DNA of 50,980 bases, from the NCBI RefSeq assembly GCF_001854805.1, contig NZ_MBLO01000136.1, positions 1-50,980 of the forward strand, in the 5' to 3' direction. The stretch is from Pseudofrankia coriaricola. Lineage in GTDB: Bacteria > Actinomycetota > Actinomycetes > Frankiales > Frankiaceae. The notes beneath the pieces were generated by a model. It was given only the letters and a program-made list of their open reading frames with translations, ran no database searches and was not told the DNA's origin. Positions 24,207 to 32,662 of this stretch are shown here, piece by piece (position 1 is the stretch's first letter; each line of letters opens with the position of its first letter). The translations under genes and the position numbers were made by a program.

Positions 24207-25262
24207 GTGCTCGAAACATCGTCCCGGCTGCTCGCGCTGCTGGCACTCCTGCAGTCTCGACCGACCTGGACGGGATCGGAGCTGGCGGACCGACTCACGG
24301 TCACCACCCGCACCGTCCGCAACGACATCGACCGGTTGCGCGACCTCGGCTATCCCGTGGACGCGGTCCGCGGGCCCGCCGGCTACTACCAGCTCGGCGT
24401 CGGGGCGAAGCTGCCGCCGTTGCTGCTGAGCGACGAGGAGGCGGTGGCCGTCGCGATCGGCCTGCGCGCGGGCCGCGGTGTCAGCGGGATCGAGGACAGC
24501 AGCGCGCGGGCGTTGAGGAAGCTCGAGCAGGTACTTCCGCATCGGCTGCGGCGTCAGGTGAGCGCTCTGCACGAGGCGACGTCGGAGGGCCCGACGAACA
24601 CCGGCAGCAACGTTCCGGACCCGGTCGTGGACTCGGCGGTGCTCGCGACGATCGCCGCGTGCATCCGGGACCACGAGCTGCTTCGCTTCGACTACACCGC
24701 CCCCGCCCGCGCGGACGAGTCGCCGCGGCGCAACGACGCGTCGGCGCCCTTCGGAGACTGGCCAGTCCTCGTCGAGCCATACCGGCTGGTGAGCTGGGAA
24801 CGGCACTGGTACCTCGTTGCCCGCGGCCCGGAGACGGGCGCGTGGCACACCTACCGCGTCGACTGGATCGCGCTCCGGATGACGACCGGACGCCGGTTCA
24901 CGCCGTCCGAACTGCCCGGCGGCGACTACCCGAGCTTCGTGCTGCGCGACGTCGCCCACGCCGGGTGGAAGGTACACGTGCGGATCACCGTCCACGCACC
25001 GGCGAGCGAGGTGCTCTCGCGGATCAACCCGACCGTCGGCGTGGTGGAGGCGACCGACGACTCCACCTGTGTCCTCGTGACAGGAGGAGACAGCATGGAG
25101 ATCATCGCGGTCTACATCGGCATGCTCGGCTGCGACTTCACGGTCACCGAACCACCCGACCTCATCGAGCACCTCCGCGCGCTCGGCAACCGCTACCTCG
25201 GGGCCATCCAACCCCAACCCCAGGCTGGATCCTCCGAAACGCCGAGCTCCCGCCGGCGCTGA
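24207..25262 (+). CDS. WYL-domain (YafY-like) transcriptional regulator
   Basis: The protein is 351 residues and starts at GTG. The N-terminal winged helix (MLETSSRLLALLALLQSRPT, ELADRLTVTTRTVRNDIDRL) is followed by the WYL core (about 150-235; LLRFDYTAPAR, VEPYRLVSWERHWYLVARGP) and a C-terminal WCX extension. WYL domains sense nucleic-acid or nucleotide ligands in some systems; in actinomycetes many control a divergent enzyme. Here that is the epoxide hydrolase. No clear ribosome site is visible; a TATATAT lies 13-20 nt upstream, so the transcript may have a very short leader. Confidence 0.92.
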   Translation: MLETSSRLLALLALLQSRPTWTGSELADRLTVTTRTVRNDIDRLRDLGYPVDAVRGPAGYYQLGVGAKLPPLLLSDEEAVAVAIGLRAGRGVSGIEDSSARALRKLEQVLPHRLRRQVSALHEATSEGPTNTGSNVPDPVVDSAVLATIAACIRDHELLRFDYTAPARADESPRRNDASAPFGDWPVLVEPYRLVSWERHWYLVARGPETGAWHTYRVDWIALRMTTGRRFTPSELPGGDYPSFVLRDVAHAGWKVHVRITVHAPASEVLSRINPTVGVVEATDDSTCVLVTGGDSMEIIAVYIGMLGCDFTVTEPPDLIEHLRALGNRYLGAIQPQPQAGSSETPSSRRR

Positions 25263-25510
25263 CACCCCTGTGTTGTCGACCGGCCCGAGTCCAGACGCGC
25301 CGCGTCCACATCCTCGGCGTGACCGCCCGGCGGGCCATCGTTCAGGAGAACTTCGCCGCCGGCCGGCCAGGTGGCGCGGACACTATGGTCCAAGTGTCGT
25401 AGACGAGGCCGGCTGGGACGCGGTCGACGCGCTCGTCCGGTTCCTCGGCGACACTCCCACACGATCGAGGTGCCCAACGATGTCGGCGCCGCGCGGTCGG
25501 CGATCGTGGG
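25263..25510. other. Intergenic between convergent WYL and MFS genes
   Basis: A 248-bp gap. A short plus-strand segment near 25400-25465 is codon-like (VVDEAGWDAVDALVRFLGDT) but I cannot assign it. No hairpin noted. Confidence 0.35.
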
Positions 25511-26995
25511 TCAGATTTGGGGCCGACGGCGGCGGAGCCCAAGTGCGACGGCGACGGCGGCGATCAGGACGATCACGGAGGTAGCGCGGTAGCCGGCTGC
25601 CATGGCGTCTGTGAAGGCATTGACGGCTTGGGTGTAGATCGTTGGTCCGAGCTGTTGTGCGGCGCCGAGTGTCTGGGAGGTGGAGTCGGCGTGTTCTTGC
25701 AGGGAGGTCGGCAGGTTGTTGGCGAAGTGGCTGGTGAGGATGGTGCCGACGACGGCGACTCCGAGGGCGGCGCCGATTTCGCGGGTAGCGCTGTTGAGTC
25801 CGGATCCCATGCCGGCGCGGGCTGGTGGGAGCGAGGTCATGATGCCTGTGGAGAGGGTTGGCACGCTGAGTCCCATGCCGGTTGAGATGGCCAGGAGCGC
25901 CAGGCCGTAGGGCGGGTAGGGAGTTGCGGAGGTGACGTAGGACAGCGCCGCGAGACCGGCGGCGAGGAGGATCATGCCGCCGGTGACGACAGTGCGGGTG
26001 CCGATTCGTCTGGCGATGGCGACGCTGCGGCGACTGATGGCGATCATGCCGATGGGGAGCGGCAGGATGGCCAGGCCGGTGACCAATGGGGAGTATCCCT
26101 TGGCGTACTGGAGGTATTGGGCGTTGACGAAGAACAGCGCGAACAGGCCGAAGAAGACGGCTGCGACGCCGATCGTCCCGGTCCGTAGCTTGGCGATGGC
26201 GAAGACCCGCGGATCGAGGAGCGGGTGCGTGCCTCGCAGGGCGTGAGTGAGGAACAGCGCGAACAGCAGCGTCGCGGCGGCGAATGAGCCGAGTACGAGC
26301 GCAGAGGTCCAGCCGTGGTCCGGGCCTTCGATGATGCCGAAGAGGAGCGCGAAGACGGTCGCGGTGAGAAGGGCCGTACCGACCAGGTCGAGGCTGGCGC
26401 GGTGCCGTTCACCGCGCGGCGCGACGCGCACCACCGCGACAGCGAGCAGCAATGCGAGTGGTCCGATGACCAGGAACAGTCCCTGCCAGGGCAGCCATTG
26501 CAGGACGAGGCCGCCGCCGAGGGTGCCGAGGGCGCCGGCGGCGCCGGTGGCAGCGGTCCAGGTCGCGATGGCGTGGGGTTTGCGTTCGGGCGGCGTGACC
26601 TGCATGAGCAGCGACAAGGTGGCCGGCATGACCAGGGCAGCGCCGAGCCCAGTCACCACCCGCCCGGCCAGCAGCATCGTGACATTCGGCGCGGCAGCCG
26701 AGAACAGGCAGCCGACCGCGAAGACTCCCAGTCCGGCGAGGAGCACGCCCTTGCGACCGATCCGGTCACCGAGCGCTCCGGCAGGGATGAGGAGGCAGCC
26801 GAACACCAGAATGTAGGCGTCGACGATCCACAACAGTTCCGTGGAGTTCGGGTGCAGGTCGCTGCCCGACAACTTCGGCAGGGCCAGGTTGATCGCGGCG
26901 ACCATCGCGACCACCACCACCACACACGACGACATCAGCGCGGGCATCGCCCGCGACGGCGCCGAGCGCGCGGCGTCGGGAGTGTCGACAGACAT
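25511..26995 (-). CDS. MFS transporter, DHA2 (14-TM) drug exporter
   Basis: The protein is 494 residues. The start at ATG 26995, or GTG 26998, follows AAGGAG. About fourteen hydrophobic segments are visible. Motif A reads GALGDRIGRKGVLL between TM2 and TM3, and motif C lies in TM5 (GAAGALGTLGGGLVLQW), which marks proton antiporters. It resembles EmrB/QacA-type multidrug exporters of the inner membrane. It follows the flavoenzyme gene on the same strand with a hairpin between. Confidence 0.93.
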   Translation of the reverse strand: MSVDTPDAARSAPSRAMPALMSSCVVVVVAMVAAINLALPKLSGSDLHPNSTELLWIVDAYILVFGCLLIPAGALGDRIGRKGVLLAGLGVFAVGCLFSAAAPNVTMLLAGRVVTGLGAALVMPATLSLLMQVTPPERKPHAIATWTAATGAAGALGTLGGGLVLQWLPWQGLFLVIGPLALLLAVAVVRVAPRGERHRASLDLVGTALLTATVFALLFGIIEGPDHGWTSALVLGSFAAATLLFALFLTHALRGTHPLLDPRVFAIAKLRTGTIGVAAVFFGLFALFFVNAQYLQYAKGYSPLVTGLAILPLPIGMIAISRRSVAIARRIGTRTVVTGGMILLAAGLAALSYVTSATPYPPYGLALLAISTGMGLSVPTLSTGIMTSLPPARAGMGSGLNSATREIGAALGVAVVGTILTSHFANNLPTSLQEHADSTSQTLGAAQQLGPTIYTQAVNAFTDAMAAGYRATSVIVLIAAVAVALGLRRRRPQI

Positions 26996-27049
26996 CACAA
27001 AGGACTCCTTGGTCAGGCCAGGGCCACGCAGCGGTGGGCGTGGGAATCA

Positions 27050-27076
27050 GGCGGCCTGCCAAGAGGGCAGGCCGCC
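27050..27076 (-). terminator. Hairpin between flavoenzyme and MFS genes
   Basis: Arms GGCGGCCTGCC (27050-27060) and GGCAGGCCGCC (27066-27076) are perfect over 11 bp with a 5-nt loop, 33 nt after the flavoenzyme stop. There is no T-tract, as is common in high-GC actinomycetes. It would separate or attenuate expression of the MFS gene. Confidence 0.6.
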
Positions 27077-27108
27077 GCTCCGTGGGACGGACGGAGACAG
27101 GGAGGGTT

Positions 27109-28104
27109 CTAAAGTCCGTGCCGGCGATCGCCGAGCACGGTCTGGGAGACGCGGGCCTCCATCGCGGCGGAGAACACGCCACCAGCGGCGTAGTGGTCCT
27201 CCACCGCGCGTTCGACGTCCTCCTGTACCAGGTCGGCGTTGATGGCGATCGCCGCCGCAGACCCGGCGCCGGCCGAGGTAATCACCTGGGCACGCGGATC
27301 GACCACGTTGCCGGCGGCCCACACACCGAAGGTGTTGGTCCGGCCGGTGGCATCGACGGCGGCGAAGCCGGCCGCATTGACCTCGCAGCCCAGACCGGCC
27401 AGCAGACCATCGGCGTGCGGCAGGTTGCCGGGCCGGACGAACACCGCCGTCCGCGCAATCACCCGACCATCGACCAGCTCGACACCGACCAACCGGTCGG
27501 CCTCGACCACCAGCCGCGCGGCCTCACCGCTCACGACCCGAATCCCGCGTGCCTCCAACTGGACGCGTTCGGCTGAGGTCAGGTTGCAGGTGTGGACGAA
27601 GAAGACCACGTCGTCGGACCACTGCCGCACCAGTTGCGCGTGCTGTACAGACCCGGGCTGGGTGCCCAGCACCCCGATGGGCTGGTCCCGGACCTCCCAC
27701 CCGTGGCAGTACGGGCAGTGCAAGAGATCCCGGCCCCACCGCTCGCGGACTCCGGGGATCGGCGGCAGTTCGTCGCGGACACCGGTCGCGACCAGGATCC
27801 GCCGCGCCTTGAACACCCGGCCGCCGGCCAGGCGAACGAAGAACCCGGCGTCGATCCCCACCACCCGATCCTTGACCAACTCCACGCCGTAGTAGGTCAC
27901 CTCGGCCCGTCCCGCGGCCAACAGGTCGGCCGGCGGCACTCCGTCGCGGGACAGGAACCCCTGCATGCGGGCCGCGGGAGCGTTGCGTGGCGCTCCGGCA
28001 TCGATCACGGCGACCCGGCGCCGCGCCCGGCCCAGCACCAGCGCCGCACTCAAGCCGGCCGCTCCGCCGCCGACCACCACCACGTCATAGACCGTTGTCT
28101 CCAT
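27109..28104 (-). CDS. Thioredoxin reductase-like FAD oxidoreductase
   Basis: The protein is 331 residues; GGAGG lies eight bases upstream of ATG 28104. FAD motif GGGAAG (12-17), redox pair C130-P-Y-C133 in LLHCPYCHGWE, and C-terminal GVWAAGNVVDP are in thioredoxin-reductase order. The middle pyridine-nucleotide motif is weak (GVLGTQPGS rather than GxGxxA), so the NADPH-binding ability is uncertain. Similar enzymes close disulfides in natural products such as gliotoxin or holomycin, or act as ferredoxin-linked reductases. The XRE-cupin regulator is divergent and the MFS exporter is downstream. Confidence 0.88.
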   Translation of the reverse strand: METTVYDVVVVGGGAAGLSAALVLGRARRRVAVIDAGAPRNAPAARMQGFLSRDGVPPADLLAAGRAEVTYYGVELVKDRVVGIDAGFFVRLAGGRVFKARRILVATGVRDELPPIPGVRERWGRDLLHCPYCHGWEVRDQPIGVLGTQPGSVQHAQLVRQWSDDVVFFVHTCNLTSAERVQLEARGIRVVSGEAARLVVEADRLVGVELVDGRVIARTAVFVRPGNLPHADGLLAGLGCEVNAAGFAAVDATGRTNTFGVWAAGNVVDPRAQVITSAGAGSAAAIAINADLVQEDVERAVEDHYAAGGVFSAAMEARVSQTVLGDRRHGL

Positions 28105-28194
28105 AGCGATCACCTCCACCCCGAGGGTTCGCCTACGGCTCGGATTTGACAATTTCTGTTGCCATTTCCGGGAACGCGTACTGGACTGGCTGGT

Positions 28195-28836
28195 ATGGAG
28201 AACTCGCCAGCAATCACGGCCGCGCTGGCCGAAGTCGGTCCCCGCCTCAAGCGGGCGCGAGCCCAACGGGGCATCACCTTGACCGAACTGGCCGCGGCGA
28301 CCGGGATCTCCAAGAGCACTCTGTCCCGGCTGGAAGCCGGCCAACGCCGGCCCAGCCTGGAACTGCTCCTACCGATCGCGCAAGCCCATCAGGTACCCCT
28401 GGACGAGTTGGTCGGCGCGCCCGAGGTCGGCGACCCCCGAGTCCGGTTCACTCCACGGCACCGCCACGGCCGCATCGTCGTCCCGCTCACCCGGCAACCA
28501 GGCGGCCCGCATGCCTGGAAAGTGATCATCCCGCCCGAACCGATCGAACCCGAACTTCGCACCCACGAGGGCCACGAATGGCTCTACGTGCTGTCCGGAC
28601 ACATGCGACTGATCCTGGCCGACCACGACATCACCATGGGCCCCGGCGAAGTCGCCGAGTTCGACACCCGGCTGCCGCACTGGTTCGGACCCGCAGGCGA
28701 TGCGCCCGTCGAAATCCTCAGCCTGTTCGGCCCGCAAGGCGAACGCATCCACGTCCGCGCCACCCATCGCAAGATCGACAACGTGCGACCACCGTCAACC
28801 AATCGCAGCCGTACTGGTGGTCGCCGCACCATGTAG
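28195..28836 (+). CDS. XRE-family regulator with C-terminal cupin
   Basis: The protein is 213 residues from ATG 28195. The HTH (about 11-65) reads PRLKRARAQRGITLTELAAA, TGISKSTLSRLEAGQRRPSL. The cupin (about 115-185) reads THEGHEWLYVLSGHMRLILA, then MGPGEVAEFDTRLPHWFG. Such regulators sense small molecules through the cupin. It is divergent from the flavoenzyme, which it likely controls. A perfect TTGACA lies at 28146-28151 but no good -10 follows, which may mean activator dependence. Confidence 0.92.
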   Translation: MENSPAITAALAEVGPRLKRARAQRGITLTELAAATGISKSTLSRLEAGQRRPSLELLLPIAQAHQVPLDELVGAPEVGDPRVRFTPRHRHGRIVVPLTRQPGGPHAWKVIIPPEPIEPELRTHEGHEWLYVLSGHMRLILADHDITMGPGEVAEFDTRLPHWFGPAGDAPVEILSLFGPQGERIHVRATHRKIDNVRPPSTNRSRTGGRRTM

Positions 28837-28882
28837 CGCACGAGCCTGCCGGAAGCACCGACGATGCAGACCCGCCTCATCG

Positions 28883-29150
28883 TCACGTCTGCGCCGGGCG
28901 CCGCGCCGCGACACCCTTCGTCAGCAGCCACATCGTCAGGCCGAGCTCACCAACGACAGCGGGGCAAGAAGGACCGCGCTCGCCGGACCGCCGTAGTCCG
29001 TGACAAGCAGGCCGGCGAGGCTGTCGACGGCGTAGCCGACGCCTGCGGCGACAAGCACGACGGCGAGCGCGCGCGGGACATACCGCGACCGGTACAGCAG
29101 CAGACCCGAGCGCGATCAGATGGACACCGAAGACGACGAGTGCCAACTGG
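28883..29150 (-). pseudogene. DUF4386-like membrane protein, frameshifted C-terminal remnant
   Basis: Three short pieces in two frames reconstruct one membrane segment: DAVFQLALVVFGVHLIALG, then after a frame change LLYRSRYVPRALAVVLVAAG and VGYAVDSLAGLLV, then back to VGELGLTMWLLTKGV and the stop near 28885. The order and content match the C-terminal helices of DUF4386 proteins. There are at least two frameshifts and the N-terminus is missing. Confidence 0.65.
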
Positions 29151-29550
29151 AAGACGGCGTCGCGTCGGCGCGCGACCTCGACCCGCGCGGCCCTTGCCCG
29201 CCGCCCCTGGGCGATCGGCCTCATGGACTCGCGGACCAACCCGGCCCCGCCACCCTCCGCCACCACGACGCGTTGATCGGGAACCTACGCGGCGCAGGCT
29301 TCTCCCTTGCGAGCGCCGCCTCCGCGATCGCCGTTCTGGACAGCTACATCTACGGTTTCGCGCTCCAGGCACTCAGCCTGCCGTTCGAGACCCCCGCCGA
29401 GGTCGAGAACGTCGCTGCGCCGATGCTGAGCCAACTGACCGCGGACTATCCCCATCTCACTGAGATGATCAGTGGACCACGCCCTCAGGCCCGGCTACTC
29501 CTTCGAGCACGAGTTCGAGATCGGACTCGACCTGATCCTGGGTGTCCTCG
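29148..29550 (+). pseudogene. TetR-family regulator, C-terminal remnant with two frameshifts
   Basis: Read through three frames, the segment gives RRRATSTRAALARRPWAIGL, MDSRTNP, then GPATLRHHDALIGNLRGAGF, LDSYIYGFALQALSLPFET, YPHLTEM, then DHALRPGYSFEHEFEIGLDL. This is the tetracycline-repressor-type C-terminal domain. A base is missing near 29243 and an extra base is present near 29471. The DNA-binding domain is absent; the piece starts back-to-back with the DUF4386 remnant. Confidence 0.72.
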
Positions 29551-29605
29551 ACCTCGGCGCCAACGTCATCAAGGTGGAGCCGCCCGAGGGAGAGGCGACG
29601 CCACC
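29543..29605 (+). pseudogene. CaiB-type CoA transferase scrap fused to the TetR remnant
   Basis: In the same frame as the last TetR piece, the sequence switches to VLDLGANVIKVEPPEGEATP. This is the conserved N-terminal strand of family III CoA transferases (compare DAGADVVKLEGPGGDPTR in the remnant at 14522). Only about 20 residues remain. Confidence 0.5.
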
Positions 29606-29622
29606 GGCCGCCCAGGAACAAC

Positions 29623-29680
29623 CGGGCACGCCATCATCCGCATCGACGCGGACCGGATCATCAGCTGGGGACTCGATTAA
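29623..29680 (+). pseudogene. SnoaL/NTF2-like C-terminal scrap
   Basis: GHAIIRIDADRIISWGLD followed by TAA resembles the last two strands of SnoaL-like domains. The piece is too short for certainty. Confidence 0.35.
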
Positions 29681-29939
29681 CCCGATCAGCTAGAAAAAAG
29701 CAGGCGCGCCTTTCCCGCCGGGCGCAGCGCACGACCACACCACAACTGATGTTCCAGAACATTCCAATTCGCCCAGAACGGACAAGGGAAAGGGATGGCA
29801 CGTCGTAGCTGCGCATGACACCGCGACGAGACCCCGTCCGGCGGAACGCAGCCCCGCTCCCCGCCCGAAGCGGACAGGACTGGGTCGTGCTGGCTGGACC
29901 GGTCCCGGGTGTGATCGACGCCCTCGGGGGTTCGAGCTC

Positions 29940-30060
29940 GACACACGAGCAGTCCCTCGATCTGACCGATGAGCACAGCCGCAAGCTCGGCGTCCAGGCC
30001 AGTGTCAACGCCAGCCTGTCCCAGCTCCCTGAGGCCAGTCAACGCCGCTACCTGGAATGA
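29940..30060 (+). pseudogene. Possible NB-ARC/STAND ATPase scrap
   Basis: LTDEHSRKLGVQASVNASLS, QLPEASQRRYLE resembles the segment joining the NB-ARC domain to its winged helix in bacterial STAND proteins. It stops immediately after YLE, where the AVFPED-like continuation is expected. No Walker motifs nearby. Confidence 0.35.
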
Positions 30061-30148
30061 GCTGGACGGGGCAGACCTCAGGAACGCACTCCTGGTCCAG
30101 GCGAGTGGCGTGTGCGCGATCGCTCCCGGCACAATTGGGGGACCGCTG

Positions 30149-30929
30149 ATGGTCAGCGCCTCCCGACGCCCGCAAGGAGCACCTCATCACCGGCATCGTC
30201 GTCCCCGAAGCGGACGGACCCACCGTCGTCGGGGGCAGTGCTGTCGGAGGCGGTGCCGTCGGGCGGTCACCGCTTGTGGTTCTCGTGCATGGAGCGCGCG
30301 ACCAGGCGTCGAGCTTCGACCGCGTCGCCGAGGCCTTGGGCGGAATAGACGTCATCTCGTACGACCGCCGCGGCTGGGGCGAGAGTCCGGCCTGGGATGG
30401 CGCGCACGCCGGAATCGCCGGTCACACCGACGATCTCCTTGCCATTGTCGGGGATCGGCCCGCGACGGTCGTCGGGCACAGTTGGGGCGGCCACGTCGCG
30501 GTGGCGGCGGCCATTCGCCGGCCCGACCTCATCATGTCCGTCGGCCTCTGGGAGACGGCCATCCAGTGGGCGCCCTGGTGGCCGGTGGAGCATCGGCAAC
30601 TCATCATCGACGCGGTCGAGCGGGTGAAAAGGAAGCCGCCGGGAACGCCCCAACAAGACCGCGAGAGAACGCTGTTCGTGGCGGAGGCGACGGAGATGAT
30701 GTCCCCGCCGTACGACTTGGCCCGCCTGAAGGTCGGGTGCATCGCGGGCTATGGGACGGGCCCCTATCCCCTTTTCGGACCCGGCGTGCGAGCCTTCGCC
30801 GAACTCATGGGGGTCGAGTTGTTCGAGCTGCCCGACGCCACCCATATGGCCCATCGCGAGAATCCGGAAGATTTCGCGCGGTTCGTGCGGCGTGCGATCG
30901 CGCTGGGCCAGCCGACCGGAGCTTCCTGA
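30149..30929 (+). CDS. Alpha/beta hydrolase, start region frameshifted
   Basis: The main frame runs from at least 30150 to 30929 and encodes a compact hydrolase: VLVHGARDQ, SYDRRGWGES, nucleophile Ser in VVGHSWGGH, and a late DATHMAHRE with the catalytic His. The only in-frame start is GTG 30276, which would begin inside the first core strand. A well-placed ATG at 30149, with GGGGGA six bases upstream, is one base out of frame. Either a 1-nt insertion after the start codon has broken the gene, or the start is unusual. Confidence 0.7.
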
Positions 30930-31065
30930 CTGCCGCGGCGTCCCGCCAGCATTCGCCTGGGTAGGTTCCAGGCCAACGTCGCCGTGTCACGTACGGTTCA
31001 GCAGTCCTTTGATCACATGGAAGGATCGTCGTCTTTGCGTTGCGCTGGGTTGTCTGGCGATCTGG

Positions 31066-31857
31066 TCAGGTCTCCAGGTCAGTGGGGATACCGATGGGCA
31101 GCCAGCGGATGCGGTCGCGGACGTCCGGCGGCGCGTCCGCGAACTCGCGTTCGATGACGGTCCGGGGTTGCTGGAAGTGCTTCCATCCCTCGTAGTGCAC
31201 GGGTACGGCGGTGTGCGGTCGCACGGCGCCGAGCAGGTCGACGGCGTCGCGGGCGGTCATGGTGTAGCGCAGCGGCCCGGTGACCGGGAAGCGCACACCG
31301 CCGAGGTGCACCAGCGCTAGCCCGACCGGCAGCCGGTCGGCGACCTGCCGGACGCCTCCGTAGAGGACGGTGTCGCCGGAGATCCACAACACACCGTGCC
31401 GCTGTCCGTCCCAGCGCAGGGCGAAGCCGACGACGTCGCCGACGATGGGGTGGCTTAGCGGCGGTCCGTGCCGGCAGGGGGTGGCGGTGACCTCGATGGA
31501 CGGTCGGCCTTGACCCTCCAATGTGGTCGATGCCCATGGGCTCAGCCCTCGCGCACCGCCGCCGAGCCGCGCCGCCCCGGACACCGTGGTGACGACCGTG
31601 CCCGCCGAAGGCAGGAGCTTCCGACCGGCATCGTCGAGGTTGTCGCCGTGGTGGTCGTGGGTGAGCAGCACCGCGTCGATGGGCCCGAGCGCGTCGGCCG
31701 GGATGGCCGGGTCGGCCAGCTTGCGGGACGAGGTCCCCCAGCCGAACGCGTACGTGCGTCCGGCCGGGTCGAACGTCGGATCGGTCAGCAGCCGCCAGCC
31801 CGCGAACTCGATGAGCACGGTCGGTCCGCCGATGTGGGTGACACGGACAGGGCTCAT
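31066..31857 (-). CDS. MBL-fold metal-dependent hydrolase (UlaG-like)
   Basis: The protein is 263 residues. It shows VRVTHIGGPTVLIEFAGWRL, LTDPTFDPAG, the metal motif LLTHDHHGDN, a central CRHGPP, GDTVLYGG and a C-terminal PVHYEGWKHF. These are the marks of UlaG/RomA-type metallo-beta-lactamase-fold hydrolases. Its start overlaps the stop of the upstream alpha/beta hydrolase by four bases (ATGA), so the two are coupled. Confidence 0.9.
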   Translation of the reverse strand: MSPVRVTHIGGPTVLIEFAGWRLLTDPTFDPAGRTYAFGWGTSSRKLADPAIPADALGPIDAVLLTHDHHGDNLDDAGRKLLPSAGTVVTTVSGAARLGGGARGLSPWASTTLEGQGRPSIEVTATPCRHGPPLSHPIVGDVVGFALRWDGQRHGVLWISGDTVLYGGVRQVADRLPVGLALVHLGGVRFPVTGPLRYTMTARDAVDLLGAVRPHTAVPVHYEGWKHFQQPRTVIEREFADAPPDVRDRIRWLPIGIPTDLET

Positions 31858-32654
31858 GACCGTGCGTGCCGCAGGGCCCAGTCGAGGACGTAGTCGGCGA
31901 TCTCCTCCCAGCCCTTCTGGGCGGGCAGCAGGTGCGCGTACCCGTCGTACTCCTTGATCTCGGTGATGGTGTTGGACTTGTAGTGCTTGGCGTTCGACTG
32001 CTGGATGGCCGGCGGCATGATGTGGTCCTCGCTGCCGGAGATGAACAGCAGCGGTGCGCGGTCGTCGTTGTGGTAGTTGACCCAGGTGTCCTGGTGGCCG
32101 GGCTGGAAGTTGGCCAGGACGCTGCCCCAGAGGATCCCGCCGTTGGCGGGGATGTGGTAGCGCTCGTAGAGGGCGCGGGACTCCTCCTCGGTGAACGTGT
32201 TGGTGAACGCGTACGTCCACTGCTCGAGCGAGAGCCCGACGGACTTGTGCCGGTTGGCCGGGCTCTTGAGCACCGGGAACGTGGACTTCACCTGGGACAG
32301 CGGCGTAACTCGGACACCCTCGGTGGGCGCCGAGTTGAGCGCGACGCCCGCGGCGCCGCGGCCGTGGTCGAGCAGGACCTGGGTGAACGCGCCACCGGCC
32401 GAGTGACCCATGATGATCGGCGCTCGGTCAAGGCCGTCGATGATCCCTTCGATCTTCTCGATGATCGCGGGAACGGTGACGTCAACGATGATCTCCGGGT
32501 CGGCCCGCAGGGCCTCCACCTCCACCTCGAAGCCCGGGTATCCCGGGGCGATCACCCGGTACCCCTTCGCCTCGTAGTGCGTGATCCAGTGCTCCCAGCT
32601 GCGCGGTGTCACCCAGAAGCCGTGGACGAGAACGATCGTGTCGGGCGTGGTCAT
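31854..32654 (-). CDS. Alpha/beta hydrolase
   Basis: The protein is 266 residues. It has IVLVHGFWVTPRSWEHWI, GYPGFE, nucleophile Ser in IIMGHSAGG, LLFISGSEDHIMPP and a late GYAHLLPA. The HGFW and GHSAGG signatures place it with small non-haem chloroperoxidase/esterase relatives. It starts 8 bp after the LuxR/hydrolase chimera and overlaps the MBL gene by 4 bp, forming a three-gene unit. Confidence 0.9.
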   Translation of the reverse strand: MTTPDTIVLVHGFWVTPRSWEHWITHYEAKGYRVIAPGYPGFEVEVEALRADPEIIVDVTVPAIIEKIEGIIDGLDRAPIIMGHSAGGAFTQVLLDHGRGAAGVALNSAPTEGVRVTPLSQVKSTFPVLKSPANRHKSVGLSLEQWTYAFTNTFTEEESRALYERYHIPANGGILWGSVLANFQPGHQDTWVNYHNDDRAPLLFISGSEDHIMPPAIQQSNAKHYKSNTITEIKEYDGYAHLLPAQKGWEEIADYVLDWALRHARS

Positions 32655-32662
32655 GGGTTCCC

